Shown here in pieces: positions 18,070-27,134 of a DNA stretch of 64,000 nucleotides; the first letter of the stretch is position 1, and each line of letters opens with the position of its first letter. Source of the DNA: Gaiellasilicea sp963802765 (GTDB lineage Bacteria > Actinomycetota > Thermoleophilia > Gaiellales > Gaiellaceae); NCBI GenBank assembly GCA_963802765.1, contig CAWDJZ010000018.1:1-64000 (forward strand), read 5' to 3'. The position numbers were made by a program, and so were the translations under genes. The notes beneath the pieces were generated by a model, which worked only from the letters and a program-made list of their open reading frames with translations, was not told the DNA's origin and ran no database searches.

Positions 18070-19790
18070 GCGTCCGCGAGCACGGCGAGCGCCTGCTCGA
18101 GGGCGTGCGCGACGCGGTTCGACTCACGGACGAGTCGCGAGGCGAGAAAGCGCCGCCCGTCGGCGTCGAGGCCGTCGAGCTGCGAAGCGTCTGCGAGCGC
18201 CGGGATCGGCGACTGCGCCAACGCCGGGTCGTGGGCGAAGCGGTCACCCCGCGTGTACGCGAGCGGCACCAGCGCGCGCGAGAGTCGCCGGAGCGTCTCC
18301 TCGAGCTGTTCGGCATCGGCGCCTTCGGCCGTCGCGGCAGCGCGACTGAGCCGCACGGCCCGTCCCTCGAGGGCGCGGGCCCGGTCCAGGCAGAGGGAGA
18401 GGTCGAGCGCGTCGCCGGCCTCACGCTGGCGCTGCATAAGGGTCTCGACGAGCGCGTGTGCGGCCGAGGCGAAGTCGAGCGGCGGCACGGGCGTCGCGAG
18501 CAGTCGCCAGACGGCGTGCTGGTAGATGCGCGTGTCGCGGAGCAGGATCTCAGCGTCGATCTTGTCCTCCGTGTCGTCGGGGGTGTGCCACCACCAGCCC
18601 GTGCCTGCGCCGCGGCGCGTGCCGGCCCCGATGACGGCGCCCATCGCGTTGACGTCGCCGCCCGCCGGCTGCTCACTCATGTTCGCGAAGATCGACGGTA
18701 CGCCGATGCCCCAGAACGACTGGTCGCCGGCGCGCTCCGTTCGCCGTCCCGAGAATTCCTGCCCGGCCTGCGCAGCGAGCGCCTCGCGCGCGAGCGCCGC
18801 CAGCTCCTCCGAGGCGCTCGTGTCCGAAACGACCGTGTTCCCGCGGCCGCCCGTCGAGTCGACGTTGACATGGGCGACGGCGCAGCGGTCGAGCTCCTCC
18901 CAGTGCGTGTCGGCGTACCACGCGGAGCCGGAGTACCGACCCTGCGAATGGCCGGACCAGAACGCGACCCGCAATCCGCGGCACCAGTGCTCGCGCGCGT
19001 GGGCGCAGACTCGCGCGACCTCGAGCATGGTCGCGTTCGCACCGCCGTTGTCCATGACGCCGTAGTGCCACGTGTCGTGGTGGCCGCTGAGCAGCACGAA
19101 CGGCCCGCCTGCTCCTCGTGGCCCGGCGAGGTCGCCCACCAGGATCGGCGTTTGCCGCCAGCTCGTGTCGACCGCGGCGTCGAGTGTCACGACCACCTCG
19201 CCGGCGGCGAGCGCCTGCCGCAGCCGCACGCCCGTCTCGCGCTCGACCGTCACGACCGTTGTGCTCGGCAGATCGTCGAGCTGGTCGTCGCCGGGGCTGC
19301 CCCACACCGGCGAGATGCACATCTCGTGCAGGTGCTCGTGCGGGCTGACGTGGACCTGCGCGACAGCGCCGTGCACTCGGGCCGCGATCGTCGAGGCCGG
19401 CGTCGCGATCCCGTCGACGAGGACGGCGGCACCCCGGGTGTCAGCGGACGAGTAGCCCTCATCGTCGCCGCTGCCGACGTCGACCAGGCGCGCCCGCAGC
19501 CCGCTCGCGGGCCTGGAGAACGAGTGCGTGATGCAGCGGTGCACGTCTCCCAGCGCCTCGAAGCGTGCGGCACCAGGGAGGCTGATGTACGCGTCGTGAC
19601 TCAGCAGCTCCGTGCTGTACCCGGACGAACGGAGCTCGCGCTCGACGTAGCGCAGGCTCTCCAGCTCCTCGGGCGTGCCCGCATGCTTGCGCCGGCGCGC
19701 GAACTCGGCGACATGCGCCAGCAGGCGTTCCCTCGAGATCGCCGCGACACCGCGCGCGAGCAGCTCCTCGCGTTCCGCGGCGATCGCCAC
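18066..19790 (-). CDS. M28-family (PA-domain) zinc peptidase-like protein
   Basis: 574 residues with no signal peptide, so probably cytosolic. An inserted PA-like domain precedes the zinc region SGHHDTWHYGVMDNGGANA, which supplies the His and bridging Asp. HVNVDSTGG and WWWHTPDDTEDKID supply later ligands. The usual EExG general-base motif is replaced by FWSGHSQGRYSGSAWYAD, a GHSxGRY variant, so catalysis may differ from aminopeptidases. GTG 19790 abuts the stop of the deacylase gene (TGA then GTG). It probably hydrolyses an amide or peptide brought in by the ABC transporter in the same operon. Confidence 0.78.
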   Translation of the reverse strand: MAIAAEREELLARGVAAISRERLLAHVAEFARRRKHAGTPEELESLRYVERELRSSGYSTELLSHDAYISLPGAARFEALGDVHRCITHSFSRPASGLRARLVDVGSGDDEGYSSADTRGAAVLVDGIATPASTIAARVHGAVAQVHVSPHEHLHEMCISPVWGSPGDDQLDDLPSTTVVTVERETGVRLRQALAAGEVVVTLDAAVDTSWRQTPILVGDLAGPRGAGGPFVLLSGHHDTWHYGVMDNGGANATMLEVARVCAHAREHWCRGLRVAFWSGHSQGRYSGSAWYADTHWEELDRCAVAHVNVDSTGGRGNTVVSDTSASEELAALAREALAAQAGQEFSGRRTERAGDQSFWGIGVPSIFANMSEQPAGGDVNAMGAVIGAGTRRGAGTGWWWHTPDDTEDKIDAEILLRDTRIYQHAVWRLLATPVPPLDFASAAHALVETLMQRQREAGDALDLSLCLDRARALEGRAVRLSRAAATAEGADAEQLEETLRRLSRALVPLAYTRGDRFAHDPALAQSPIPALADASQLDGLDADGRRFLASRLVRESNRVAHALEQALAVLADA

Positions 19791-20750
19791 TCAGCCGTCG
19801 AGCGGCGACGCCGTCGCCGCGTTCGCGACCATGAACCCGTAGTCACCGGGGTCGACCTTCGTTACCTGCTCGCGCACGAGCACGAGGAGCGTCGGGTCGA
19901 AGGGAGCCGTCACCGTCTCCAGCTCTTCGAACGTGTACGGGCTGAAGACGCGGCCCAGCACCGTACCGAGCGCCACCTCCTCGCCAAGTCGCGAGGGTTC
20001 GACCTCCGACAGCAGCAGGCCACCGTGATGCGGGCGGAGGACGACGAGCTCGTCGACCACGATCTGACGGTCCGGCAGCTGGGGCTCGCCGTCGAGCATG
20101 CCCAGCTGCTTCATCACGTTCCGGATCCCGCGCAGGCCCTTCTCGACGTAGTGCTCGTTCCGCTGCTGTCCGCCGCCCAGCTCGCTCACGACGGTCGGGA
20201 CGCCCTGCGCGCGCGCATGGTCCCCGAACGAGCCCGGGAACGAGGGGCCGCGGAAGAGGATCTCGCAGCCGAACGCACGCGAGAGGGCGCCGTCGTCGTG
20301 GAGGTAGACGTAGTCGACTGTCGCGAGATTGCCGCCCGAGTGGAGGTCGATCAGATAGTCGAGCCGCGGCAGCCAGTGCTCGCAGATCGCGTGCGCGAGC
20401 TGCTCGGTGAGCATCCCGTCCGGGCTCCCCGGGAAGACACGGTTCAGGTTGCTCATGTCGACCGGCGTGTTCCGCGTCAGGCTCTGGAGCGCGTAGGGAT
20501 TCGCGACCGGGAGCAGGGCCAGCACGCCGCGGAAGGCGTCCACGTCGAGCTCCATCGCGAGGCGGCGGACTGTCTCCACGCCGAGCGGCTCGTCGCCGTG
20601 GATCCCGGCCATCACGCCGAGGGTCGGCCCGTCCCCCGCACCGCCCCGAATCGAGTGGATCACGAGCTCGAGCGTGTGGCCGTTCGCGATCGTGGCGACC
20701 GGCACGTGTGCGATGTCGTGAGGGGCGGCGATCGATGCCGTATCAGTCAC
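19791..20750 (-). CDS. Succinylglutamate desuccinylase/aspartoacylase-type (AstE/AspA) metallo-deacylase
   Basis: 319 residues. Zinc motif GIHGDEP (His51, Glu54), then SNLNRVFPG and YLIDLHSGG, and the third ligand in the SELGGG block. A C-terminal beta domain follows (VVLRPHHGGLLLSEVEPSRL). The family removes acyl groups from amines or amino acids, or removes amino acids from carboxylates. GTG 20750 has an excellent SD (GAAGGAGG). It lies downstream of the polyamine-type permease, which suggests an N-acylated amine or amino acid as imported substrate. Confidence 0.85.
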   Translation of the reverse strand: MTDTASIAAPHDIAHVPVATIANGHTLELVIHSIRGGAGDGPTLGVMAGIHGDEPLGVETVRRLAMELDVDAFRGVLALLPVANPYALQSLTRNTPVDMSNLNRVFPGSPDGMLTEQLAHAICEHWLPRLDYLIDLHSGGNLATVDYVYLHDDGALSRAFGCEILFRGPSFPGSFGDHARAQGVPTVVSELGGGQQRNEHYVEKGLRGIRNVMKQLGMLDGEPQLPDRQIVVDELVVLRPHHGGLLLSEVEPSRLGEEVALGTVLGRVFSPYTFEELETVTAPFDPTLLVLVREQVTKVDPGDYGFMVANAATASPLDG

Positions 20751-20773
20751 GGTTGTTCTCCTCCTTCGATGGA

Positions 20774-21628
20774 TCAGCGGCTTTGCTCCGGTGCGACGAT
20801 GTCCTCCGGCTCGGCCGCGGCACCGAGTGCACGCAGCCCGCCGATGCGGGCCATCAAGACGGCGATCGCGACGCCCAGGATGAGCGCCCCTCCGATCAGC
20901 AGCGTCGAGACCGCTGCGAGCGTCGGATCCTGGTACTTCTCCATGTAGATGAACATCGCGACCGGCAAGGTGTTGTCGGTCTGTCCGACGATGAAGATGG
21001 TCGCGTCGAGCTCGTCGAAGCTGATGATGAACGCGAAGGCCGCGGCAGCGGCGAGCGCGCCGCGCATCTGCGGCAGCGTGGCGCGCCAGATCACCTGGCG
21101 CGGGACGGCACCCAGGTCCATCGCCGCCTCCTCGAGAGTGCGGTCCACACGCGCGAGGCCGGCGACGACGAGGGTGACCACGAACGGAAGCGTGATCACG
21201 ATGTGGGCCAGAACGACCGTGTGGAAGTCGCCGTACCAATCGAGCTTGAGAAAGAGGATGAAGGCCGCAAACCCGATCGCGACCTTCGGCACGATCAGCG
21301 GCGCCGCGACGAAGCCCTGAATCGCGCTCCGGCCGATGAAGCGGTAGCGGGCGATACCGAGACCGGCCAGCGTCCCGATGACGAGCGAACAGACGGTGCA
21401 GACGACGGCGACCTGGAGGCTCTTGATCGTCGGCGCGCCGAAGTCGGCGGCGTTGAACAGGTTCTCGTACCAGCGGGTCGAGAACCCCGGCGGCGGCCAA
21501 AGGCCGAAGGGGCTGGCGTTGAACGAGTTGACGACGACGATCGCGATCGGCAGGACGATGAAGGCGAGGCCGAGGAGAAGGAAGGCGAACAGGGCGACGC
21601 GGCCGAGGCTGCTGCGGCGATGCGTCAC
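20774..21628 (-). CDS. ABC transporter permease, PotC-like (spermidine/putrescine family)
   Basis: 284 residues with six predicted membrane helices. The cytoplasmic EAA loop reads EEAAMDLGAVPRQVIWRATL, the coupling helix to the ATPase. ISFDELDATIFIVGQTDNTL is typical of PotC. GTG 21628 overlaps the TGA of the PotB-like gene (GTGA). It pairs with the adjacent PotB-, PotD- and PotA-like proteins to form one importer. Confidence 0.9.
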   Translation of the reverse strand: MTHRRSSLGRVALFAFLLLGLAFIVLPIAIVVVNSFNASPFGLWPPPGFSTRWYENLFNAADFGAPTIKSLQVAVVCTVCSLVIGTLAGLGIARYRFIGRSAIQGFVAAPLIVPKVAIGFAAFILFLKLDWYGDFHTVVLAHIVITLPFVVTLVVAGLARVDRTLEEAAMDLGAVPRQVIWRATLPQMRGALAAAAAFAFIISFDELDATIFIVGQTDNTLPVAMFIYMEKYQDPTLAAVSTLLIGGALILGVAIAVLMARIGGLRALGAAAEPEDIVAPEQSR

Positions 21629-22557
21629 CGGGCGTACTCCCAGGTCGCGCGGCGCGTGCCGGTCTGCGCGCGCAGCAGCATGCTGAAAAGCGCGATCGCG
21701 ACGAGCGCGAGCACGAGCAGGACGTACGAGCCGACCGCGGCCTGCGGCCAGTCGAGCCCTCCGACGTCCGTGTAGATCTGCCCGGCGAGGACCTGCACGC
21801 GTCCGCCGCCGAGCAGAGCCGGTGTCGCGAACGCGCTGATCGCGAGCGCGAACACCAGCTGCGAGCCCGCGATCACGCCCTGCACGGTGAGGGGGAAGAC
21901 CACTCGCCGGAAGGTCGTCCACCCCGTCGCCCCAAGGTCGGCGGCGCTCTCCTCCAGGATCGGATCGAGCTGCTGGAGCGTGCTGAGGATCGGAAAGATC
22001 ATGAAGGGCAGGAGGATGTGCACGAGCCCGACCGTGACGCCGCTGAACTCGTAGAGGATCCGCACCGGCCGGTCGACGAAGCCGAAGCGCAGGAGCAGGT
22101 TGTTGATCACGCCGCCGTCTCCGAGCACGAGCGCCCAGCCGTAGGAGCGCACGACCACACTCGTCAACAGAGGCGAGAAGATGAGGAAGTAGGCGAGATA
22201 GCGCAGTGTCCTGCTCCGCAACCGATGCAGCGCGAGCGCCATTGGGTATCCCACGAGCGCCGCTGCCACGACCGTCACCGCGCCGAGCTTGAGGGTCGTC
22301 GCGACGATGCTCCAATCGAACGAGCTCGTCAGGAAGCCTCGCCAGGTCTCAGTCGAGTATCCCGGCTGGATCCTGCCCTCGGTGAACTCGCGGAAGCTGT
22401 ACGAGAGCAGGATCGCCATCGCGACGAGGAAGACAAACGACGTCACGAGCAGTCCGGGCGAGAGAAGCACGTAGCCGCGCCATTCGAAGCGCCGGCGGTC
22501 GGCACGTCGGGCCGTGAGCGGTCGCGTCAGGCCCGGCACGCCGGGCTCGACGGTCAT
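21625..22557 (-). CDS. ABC transporter permease, PotB-like
   Basis: 310 residues. A cytoplasmic basic N-terminus precedes six membrane helices, starting with GYVLLSPGLLVTSFVFLVAM. The EAA loop is EESAADLGATGWTTFRRVVF. TSVVVRSYGWALVLGDGGVI is a PotB-type block. It follows the binding-protein gene by 76 bp on the minus strand and overlaps the PotC-like gene. Confidence 0.9.
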   Translation of the reverse strand: MTVEPGVPGLTRPLTARRADRRRFEWRGYVLLSPGLLVTSFVFLVAMAILLSYSFREFTEGRIQPGYSTETWRGFLTSSFDWSIVATTLKLGAVTVVAAALVGYPMALALHRLRSRTLRYLAYFLIFSPLLTSVVVRSYGWALVLGDGGVINNLLLRFGFVDRPVRILYEFSGVTVGLVHILLPFMIFPILSTLQQLDPILEESAADLGATGWTTFRRVVFPLTVQGVIAGSQLVFALAISAFATPALLGGGRVQVLAGQIYTDVGGLDWPQAAVGSYVLLVLALVAIALFSMLLRAQTGTRRATWEYAR

Positions 22558-22633
22558 GGGCGAGCGAGCCGGAGCCGCACCTCCGTGCGCGCGTCCGGCT
22601 CGCTCAGTTCCGACAGCACCGCGCGGACCGCTG

Positions 22634-23761
22634 CTAGATCCGGCCCTTGACGTCCTGATCCCACTGCCGCCGCCACGTCGCGATCGCCTTCGCGACGACC
22701 TGGTAGTTCGGCTTCCAGAGGCGGTCGATCGTCTGCTTCTGGAACCCAGGCATGCGGGAGAACTCGGCCGGCAGCTTCACCTTGCTGTTCGCCGGCACCT
22801 CGATCGTCGTGTTCATCCAGCCGCCGCACCAGGTCGGCGTCAGCATCTTGTCGATGATGTCCCGGCAGACCTCGGTCTGCTGCGGCGTGTTGCCCTTGAC
22901 GGACTGGAGATAGACCGGGACGTTGATGGCGCCCTCGGCCGGAACGACGTACTCGAGCGGCGCTCCCTGGCGGATCCACTGCGTCGCGGTACCGAGGAAG
23001 TAGGACGTCAGGGACGCCGTGCCGTTTGTGAGCACCTGCACGTACTGGGGGTTGGAGGTGACGATCGTGCGGATCTGCTGCTTCGCACGCTGCCGCCACA
23101 GGTTCCAGCCGGGAGTCATGTGGCGGAGATCGCCGCCGTTCAGTCGCGCGGCCGCGTAGACGGCCTGCCAGTAGTAGTCGAAGAACGTGAGCTGGCCGGC
23201 GTATTCGTCGTTCCAGAGATCCCGCCACGACCGGGGCGTCCGGCGGATCAGGGCCTTGTTGTAGACGAGGCCGAGCTGGTCGGCGCCGATGCCGATGCCC
23301 TTCCGGTTGGCGCGTTGGAACGCGGGATAGATGTCCTTGGCGTTCTTCAGCGACCCGTAGTCGAGCACCTGCCACATGTCGTCGAGGTCACCTTGCGCCG
23401 ACGTCTGCGCGTTGAAGAAGCCCATGTTCACGAACGGCTTCGTCGGATCCTGGCGCTTCGCAGCCACCATCAGCGGGTAGCCGACGGTGTTGCTGTTCGC
23501 GTAGATGTCGATCGTGACGTTCGGATTCTTGCCCTCGTACCAGTCCTTGAAGCGACGCGGCATCACCTCGAGCGCTCCGCCGAGGAACACGAACATCTTC
23601 ACGTTCACGTTGGCGGGCGCCACCCGCCTCCGTGGCGTCGCGGTCGCCGCCCGAATCGGGTCGGCGCCGAGGGCGAGCGCGCCGACAGCTGCGCCTCCGG
23701 CCGCGAGGACGTCCCGCCGGGACAGCTTCTTCCCGGTCGTCGCATCAGTTGGGTCCTGCAT
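22634..23761 (-). CDS. Extracellular solute-binding protein, PotD-like, with Tat signal
   Basis: 375 residues from ATG 23761 (SD AAAGGAG). A twin-arginine signal LSRRDVLAAGGAAVGALALG lies near residue 15. The mature part has the family-1/PotD pattern: TIDIYANSNTVGYPLMVAAK, GIGIGADQLGLVYNKALI, WRDLWNDEYAGQLTFFDYYW. Aromatic residues near the predicted cleft (Trp, Tyr) would suit a cationic or amide ligand. An upstream in-frame start would place the signal too deep, so 23761 is preferred. Confidence 0.88.
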   Translation of the reverse strand: MQDPTDATTGKKLSRRDVLAAGGAAVGALALGADPIRAATATPRRRVAPANVNVKMFVFLGGALEVMPRRFKDWYEGKNPNVTIDIYANSNTVGYPLMVAAKRQDPTKPFVNMGFFNAQTSAQGDLDDMWQVLDYGSLKNAKDIYPAFQRANRKGIGIGADQLGLVYNKALIRRTPRSWRDLWNDEYAGQLTFFDYYWQAVYAAARLNGGDLRHMTPGWNLWRQRAKQQIRTIVTSNPQYVQVLTNGTASLTSYFLGTATQWIRQGAPLEYVVPAEGAINVPVYLQSVKGNTPQQTEVCRDIIDKMLTPTWCGGWMNTTIEVPANSKVKLPAEFSRMPGFQKQTIDRLWKPNYQVVAKAIATWRRQWDQDVKGRI

Positions 23762-23814
23762 GGTCGTCTCCTTTCGGTGAGTCGAACCGGGGCTTGGCGA
23801 CGGAGGAAGCGACA

Positions 23815-24882
23815 TCACGGCATGTCCGAGGCCTCCAGCATGACGGCGTTGACGGCGTCCCAGCCGGCCTGGATGCGGTCGCCCGCGGCGAACGACCCCG
23901 CGGCATCGTTCGGCCGGTCCGCGATCACTTCTCGGCCGTCGGCGAGCCTGAGCTTGTAGCGGACCGTCGCTCCGTGGAAGACGACGCCCTCGACCTCGGC
24001 ATCGAGAACGTTCCGCCCCGGTGCGGGCGCGAGCCTCTCGCCGATGAGGACTCGCTCAGGACGAATCGAGAGCGCCGATCCCGATCCGGAGGCAAGGAGC
24101 TCCAGGCCGCCGCTGACGAACCTGCCGTTGCCGTTCGCGGTGCCGTCGAAGATGTTCGTGTCGCCGACGAAGACGGCCGTGAAGCGGGTTCGCGGGCGGC
24201 TGTACACCTCGTCGGGCGGACCGACCTGCTCGAGGCGGCCGGCGTTCATGATCGCGACCCGATCCGACATCGCGAGTGCCTCGGTCTGGTCGTGAGTGAC
24301 GTAGATGAAGGTCGTCGACGACTCGGCCTGGATCCGCTTCAGCACACCCTGCATCTGGACACGGAGACGCAGATCCAGCGACGAGAGCGGCTCGTCGAGG
24401 AGCAGCACGGCCGGCCGCTTCACCAACGCTCGCGCGATCGCGACCCGCTGCTGCTGCCCCCCCGAGAGCTCGTGCGGGCGCCGCCGGTTGAAGCCCGCCA
24501 GCTCGGCGAGCCGAAGCGAGTCCTCGACCCGCCGGCGGATCTCGGCCCGCGGCATTCGCTCGACGCGCAGCCCAAAGGCCACGTTGTCCTCCACCGTCAG
24601 GTGCGGGAAAAGGGCCGGCCGTTGGAAGATCGTGTTCGTGGGCCGGCGGTAGGCAGGGCGGCGACCCATCGACTCGCCGCGGATGAGGACGTCGCCTGCG
24701 GTCGGTGTCTCGAGCCCGGCGATCATCCGCAACGTCGTCGTCTTGCCGCACCCGCTCGGGCCGAGGATCGAGAAGAACTCGCCTCGTTCGACGGAGAACG
24801 ACACGTGATCGACCGCAGCTGTGTCCTCGCCGAAGATCTTCACGACGTCCTGGACCTCGGCGTCGGGTGGCGGCGCCGTCAT
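23815..24882 (-). CDS. ABC transporter ATP-binding protein, PotA-like
   Basis: 355 residues. Walker A GPSGCGKTT, Q loop region, signature LSGGQQQRVAIARAL, Walker B VLLLDEPLSSLD and switch His YVTHDQTEALAMSDR, then a C-terminal TOBE-like domain (SALSIRPERVLIGERLAPAP). The Q-loop region reads TIFQRPALFPHLTVEDNVAF. ATG 24882 overlaps the TGA of the aminotransferase gene. It energises the PotB/PotC-like permeases downstream. Confidence 0.92.
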   Translation of the reverse strand: MTAPPPDAEVQDVVKIFGEDTAAVDHVSFSVERGEFFSILGPSGCGKTTTLRMIAGLETPTAGDVLIRGESMGRRPAYRRPTNTIFQRPALFPHLTVEDNVAFGLRVERMPRAEIRRRVEDSLRLAELAGFNRRRPHELSGGQQQRVAIARALVKRPAVLLLDEPLSSLDLRLRVQMQGVLKRIQAESSTTFIYVTHDQTEALAMSDRVAIMNAGRLEQVGPPDEVYSRPRTRFTAVFVGDTNIFDGTANGNGRFVSGGLELLASGSGSALSIRPERVLIGERLAPAPGRNVLDAEVEGVVFHGATVRYKLRLADGREVIADRPNDAAGSFAAGDRIQAGWDAVNAVMLEASDMP

Positions 24883-26192
24883 CGCCCGCCCGCGATCTCC
24901 GCGAAGGCGTCCTCTGCGGAAGCGAGAATCTCGTCGACGTGCTCCTCGGTGTGGGCGGCGGAGAGAGCGCTGTGAAGGAGCGGCTTCTCCGCGATGAGGA
25001 TGTTTCGCCGCGAAAGCGCCCGGACGAGTGCCGCATAGTGCTCCGCTGAGGTCGTGAGAGCCGTGCGGTAGTCCTCCACCGGGCCATCGGTGAAGTACGG
25101 CTGGAAGTGTCCGCCGCCTCCTGCGGGCACGACCGCGACGCCGTAGCGGTCGCCGAGGGCGGCGAGCCCGCCGTTCAGGCGCTCGGTGAGGCGCTGCAGG
25201 TGCGCGAGCGCCGAGCCGTCGCGGAGTGCGCCGAGGCTTCCCACGACCGCCGCGAGCGCGACCGCGTGGCCGTTGAAGGTGCCGACGTACGACACGCCCC
25301 CTTCAGCGGGGTCGGTGAGGGCGAGCAGCTCGGGCCGGCCCTCCAGCGCCGCGATAGGGAAGCCGTTGCCGAGCGCTTTCCCGTAGAGGGTGAGGTCAGC
25401 ATGGATGCCGTACCACTCGCGTGCGCCTCCCTGTGCGAGCCGGAACCCGGTCAGGAGCTCGTCGAACACGAGCACGATCCCGAGCTCGGTCGTGAGCGCC
25501 CGCAGCGCCTCGAGGTAGTCCGGCCGCGCGGGGATCCAGCCGACGTCGATCAGCACCGGCTCGACGAAGACGGCGGCGAGATCGGCTGCGTGGGCTCGGA
25601 GGAGTGCCTCGGTCGCCGGCACGTCGTTGAAGGGCAGGACGACCGTGTCCGCCGAGTGGCGGGAGAGACCCGCCGACCCCGGCGGCGAGGCAGGCGTCTC
25701 CGCGGGGCCGATGGCGTCCGGAGCTCCCCAGCACGAGACCCAGAGCGGGTCGTGCCAGCCGTGGTATGCGCCCTCGGCCTTGGCGACGCCTTCTCGCCCG
25801 GACGCCGCACGTGCGATGTGGAGGGCATGCATCGCCGCCTCGGTCCCGGTGTTCGCGAAGCGAACGAGGCCGAAGTCCGGCACGAGCTCGGCGAGCAGCT
25901 CGGCCGCTTCGACCGCCAGCGCCGATTCGTACCCCGCCGTCACGCCTGCCGCGACGGCCGCGGCGACGGCTTCCGCCACGGCCGGGTGGCCGTGACCCAG
26001 CATCACGGCGCCGTTCCCCATCGTGCAGTCGAGGTACCGGTTCCCGTCGACGTCGAAGACGTGCGGACCCTCCGCGCGCTCGATGTAGAGCGGGCGCGGC
26101 GCCCGGAGTCGCGAGTTCGAGTGTGTCCCCGTCGGAACGAGACGGCATGCGCGCGCGTAGAGCTCCTCGGCGGTGGAGGTCAGGCTCGTCAA
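24879..26192 (-). CDS. Class III aminotransferase (glutamate-1-semialdehyde aminomutase-like), PLP enzyme
   Basis: 437 residues. GNGAVMLGHGHP and ANTGTEAAMHALHIARAASG (phosphate-binding), AEGAYHGWHDPLWVS, and LVFDELLTGFR with the PLP Asp; the Schiff-base Lys is in LTLYGKALGNGFPIAALEGR. The start is the TTG at 26192, which overlaps the TGA of the IclR gene (TTGA). It resembles the GSAM-like transaminases used in amino acid and amine catabolism rather than heme synthesis, since it sits with an IclR regulator and an uptake system. Confidence 0.85.
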   Translation of the reverse strand: MTSLTSTAEELYARACRLVPTGTHSNSRLRAPRPLYIERAEGPHVFDVDGNRYLDCTMGNGAVMLGHGHPAVAEAVAAAVAAGVTAGYESALAVEAAELLAELVPDFGLVRFANTGTEAAMHALHIARAASGREGVAKAEGAYHGWHDPLWVSCWGAPDAIGPAETPASPPGSAGLSRHSADTVVLPFNDVPATEALLRAHAADLAAVFVEPVLIDVGWIPARPDYLEALRALTTELGIVLVFDELLTGFRLAQGGAREWYGIHADLTLYGKALGNGFPIAALEGRPELLALTDPAEGGVSYVGTFNGHAVALAAVVGSLGALRDGSALAHLQRLTERLNGGLAALGDRYGVAVVPAGGGGHFQPYFTDGPVEDYRTALTTSAEHYAALVRALSRRNILIAEKPLLHSALSAAHTEEHVDEILASAEDAFAEIAGGR

Positions 26193-26965
26193 CGGTCGAT
26201 CGCGATCGGAAGGGGAGAGAGCCGCCGAGTTTGCTCGCGCAGGGCGGGGAGGAACCCGTCGGCGAGCTCCCGGGTGAAGCGGGCGGACGGCCCGCTGATC
26301 GAGATGGCGCCGACCGCGTCGCCGTTGCTCCCGAGGATCGCCGCCGCGACGCATCGGAGGCCGACCGCAAAGGACTCCTCGTCCCGTCCGATCCCCGTCG
26401 CGCGCGTCTCGGCGAGCTCGTCCGCGAGGCCGGAGAGAACAAGGTCGGCGTCGTCGCCGACGGCCTCACGAACGATCCTGATGCGCCGCTCAGGCGCCGA
26501 GTGGGCCAGAACCACCTTCCCCATCGCGGACTCGTGCGGGGCGATGACGTCGCCCACACTGGCAACATAGCGCAACGCATGTGCCGATTCGCGTCGCGCG
26601 ACCAGAGTGATCCCGTCGCCGAGCAGGACCCCGACGCTGACGCTCTCGCCGGTCAGGTCGAAGAGCGTCTGGACCGCGTCCTGGAAGCGGTCGGTGGGTA
26701 GGCGCCGAAGCGAGCGCAGGCCGACCGCGAGCAAAGCAGGCCCGGGGACGTAGCGCTTGTCTGCCAGTCGCCGCGCGAGGCCGTGCTCCTCGAGGAGGCG
26801 CGCCAGCCGCGACGCGGTGCTCGCCGGGACGCCGGCCTGGGCCGCCAGCTCGGAGAGGGTCAGCCCGCGATCCGGAGCGGTGGACACGACCTGAACGACG
26901 TCGAGAAACCGGCCGAGGTAGCTGACCCGCGGCAGTCCGATATCGGCCGAAACGGCGGTTTCCAC
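26189..26965 (-). CDS. IclR-family transcription regulator
   Basis: 258 residues. An N-terminal winged helix-turn-helix (LTLSELAAQAGVPASTASRL then ARLLEEHGLARRL) is followed by an effector domain with the usual GDGITLVARRES, APHESAMGKVVLAH and AAAILGSNGDAVGAISISGP blocks. It is first in a nine-gene minus-strand operon, so it probably controls its own operon in response to a small carboxylate or amine. The GTG start lies inside a perfect inverted repeat (26960-26974). Confidence 0.92.
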   Translation of the reverse strand: METAVSADIGLPRVSYLGRFLDVVQVVSTAPDRGLTLSELAAQAGVPASTASRLARLLEEHGLARRLADKRYVPGPALLAVGLRSLRRLPTDRFQDAVQTLFDLTGESVSVGVLLGDGITLVARRESAHALRYVASVGDVIAPHESAMGKVVLAHSAPERRIRIVREAVGDDADLVLSGLADELAETRATGIGRDEESFAVGLRCVAAAILGSNGDAVGAISISGPSARFTRELADGFLPALREQTRRLSPLPIAIDR

Positions 26966-26974
26966 TGAGTGGAA
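26960..26974. promoter_or_regulatory. Inverted repeat TTCCACT-G-AGTGGAA at the iclR start, candidate IclR operator
   Basis: A perfect 7-bp inverted repeat with a 1-nt centre. It contains the GTG start of the IclR gene on the minus strand. IclR-family operators often have TGGAA/TTCCA half sites, so autorepression at the start codon is plausible. Confidence 0.45.
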
Positions 26975-27134
26975 GGCACCTCTCGCTAGGCGGAAGTGGC
27001 GATGCTAACCCCTTCTTCTGCGCTGCGTCAAGGATGCTGCTGGACGACCTCGAGAGGGCTCTGACCACGGTCTGACGGGGATCAGGTTCGTCGGGGCTTC
27101 GAGGTCGCTGCGATCGCGGCGCTAGGGTCCGCGC

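Noticed and set aside
18105..20948. Plus-strand open frame of 947 codons
   Set aside because: Antisense across the M28 and deacylase genes; no domain pattern and high Arg content.
19791..21500. Deacylase fused to an upstream extension
   Set aside because: The extension is antisense-like translation of the PotC-type permease gene. A strong SD and GTG at 20750 mark the real start.
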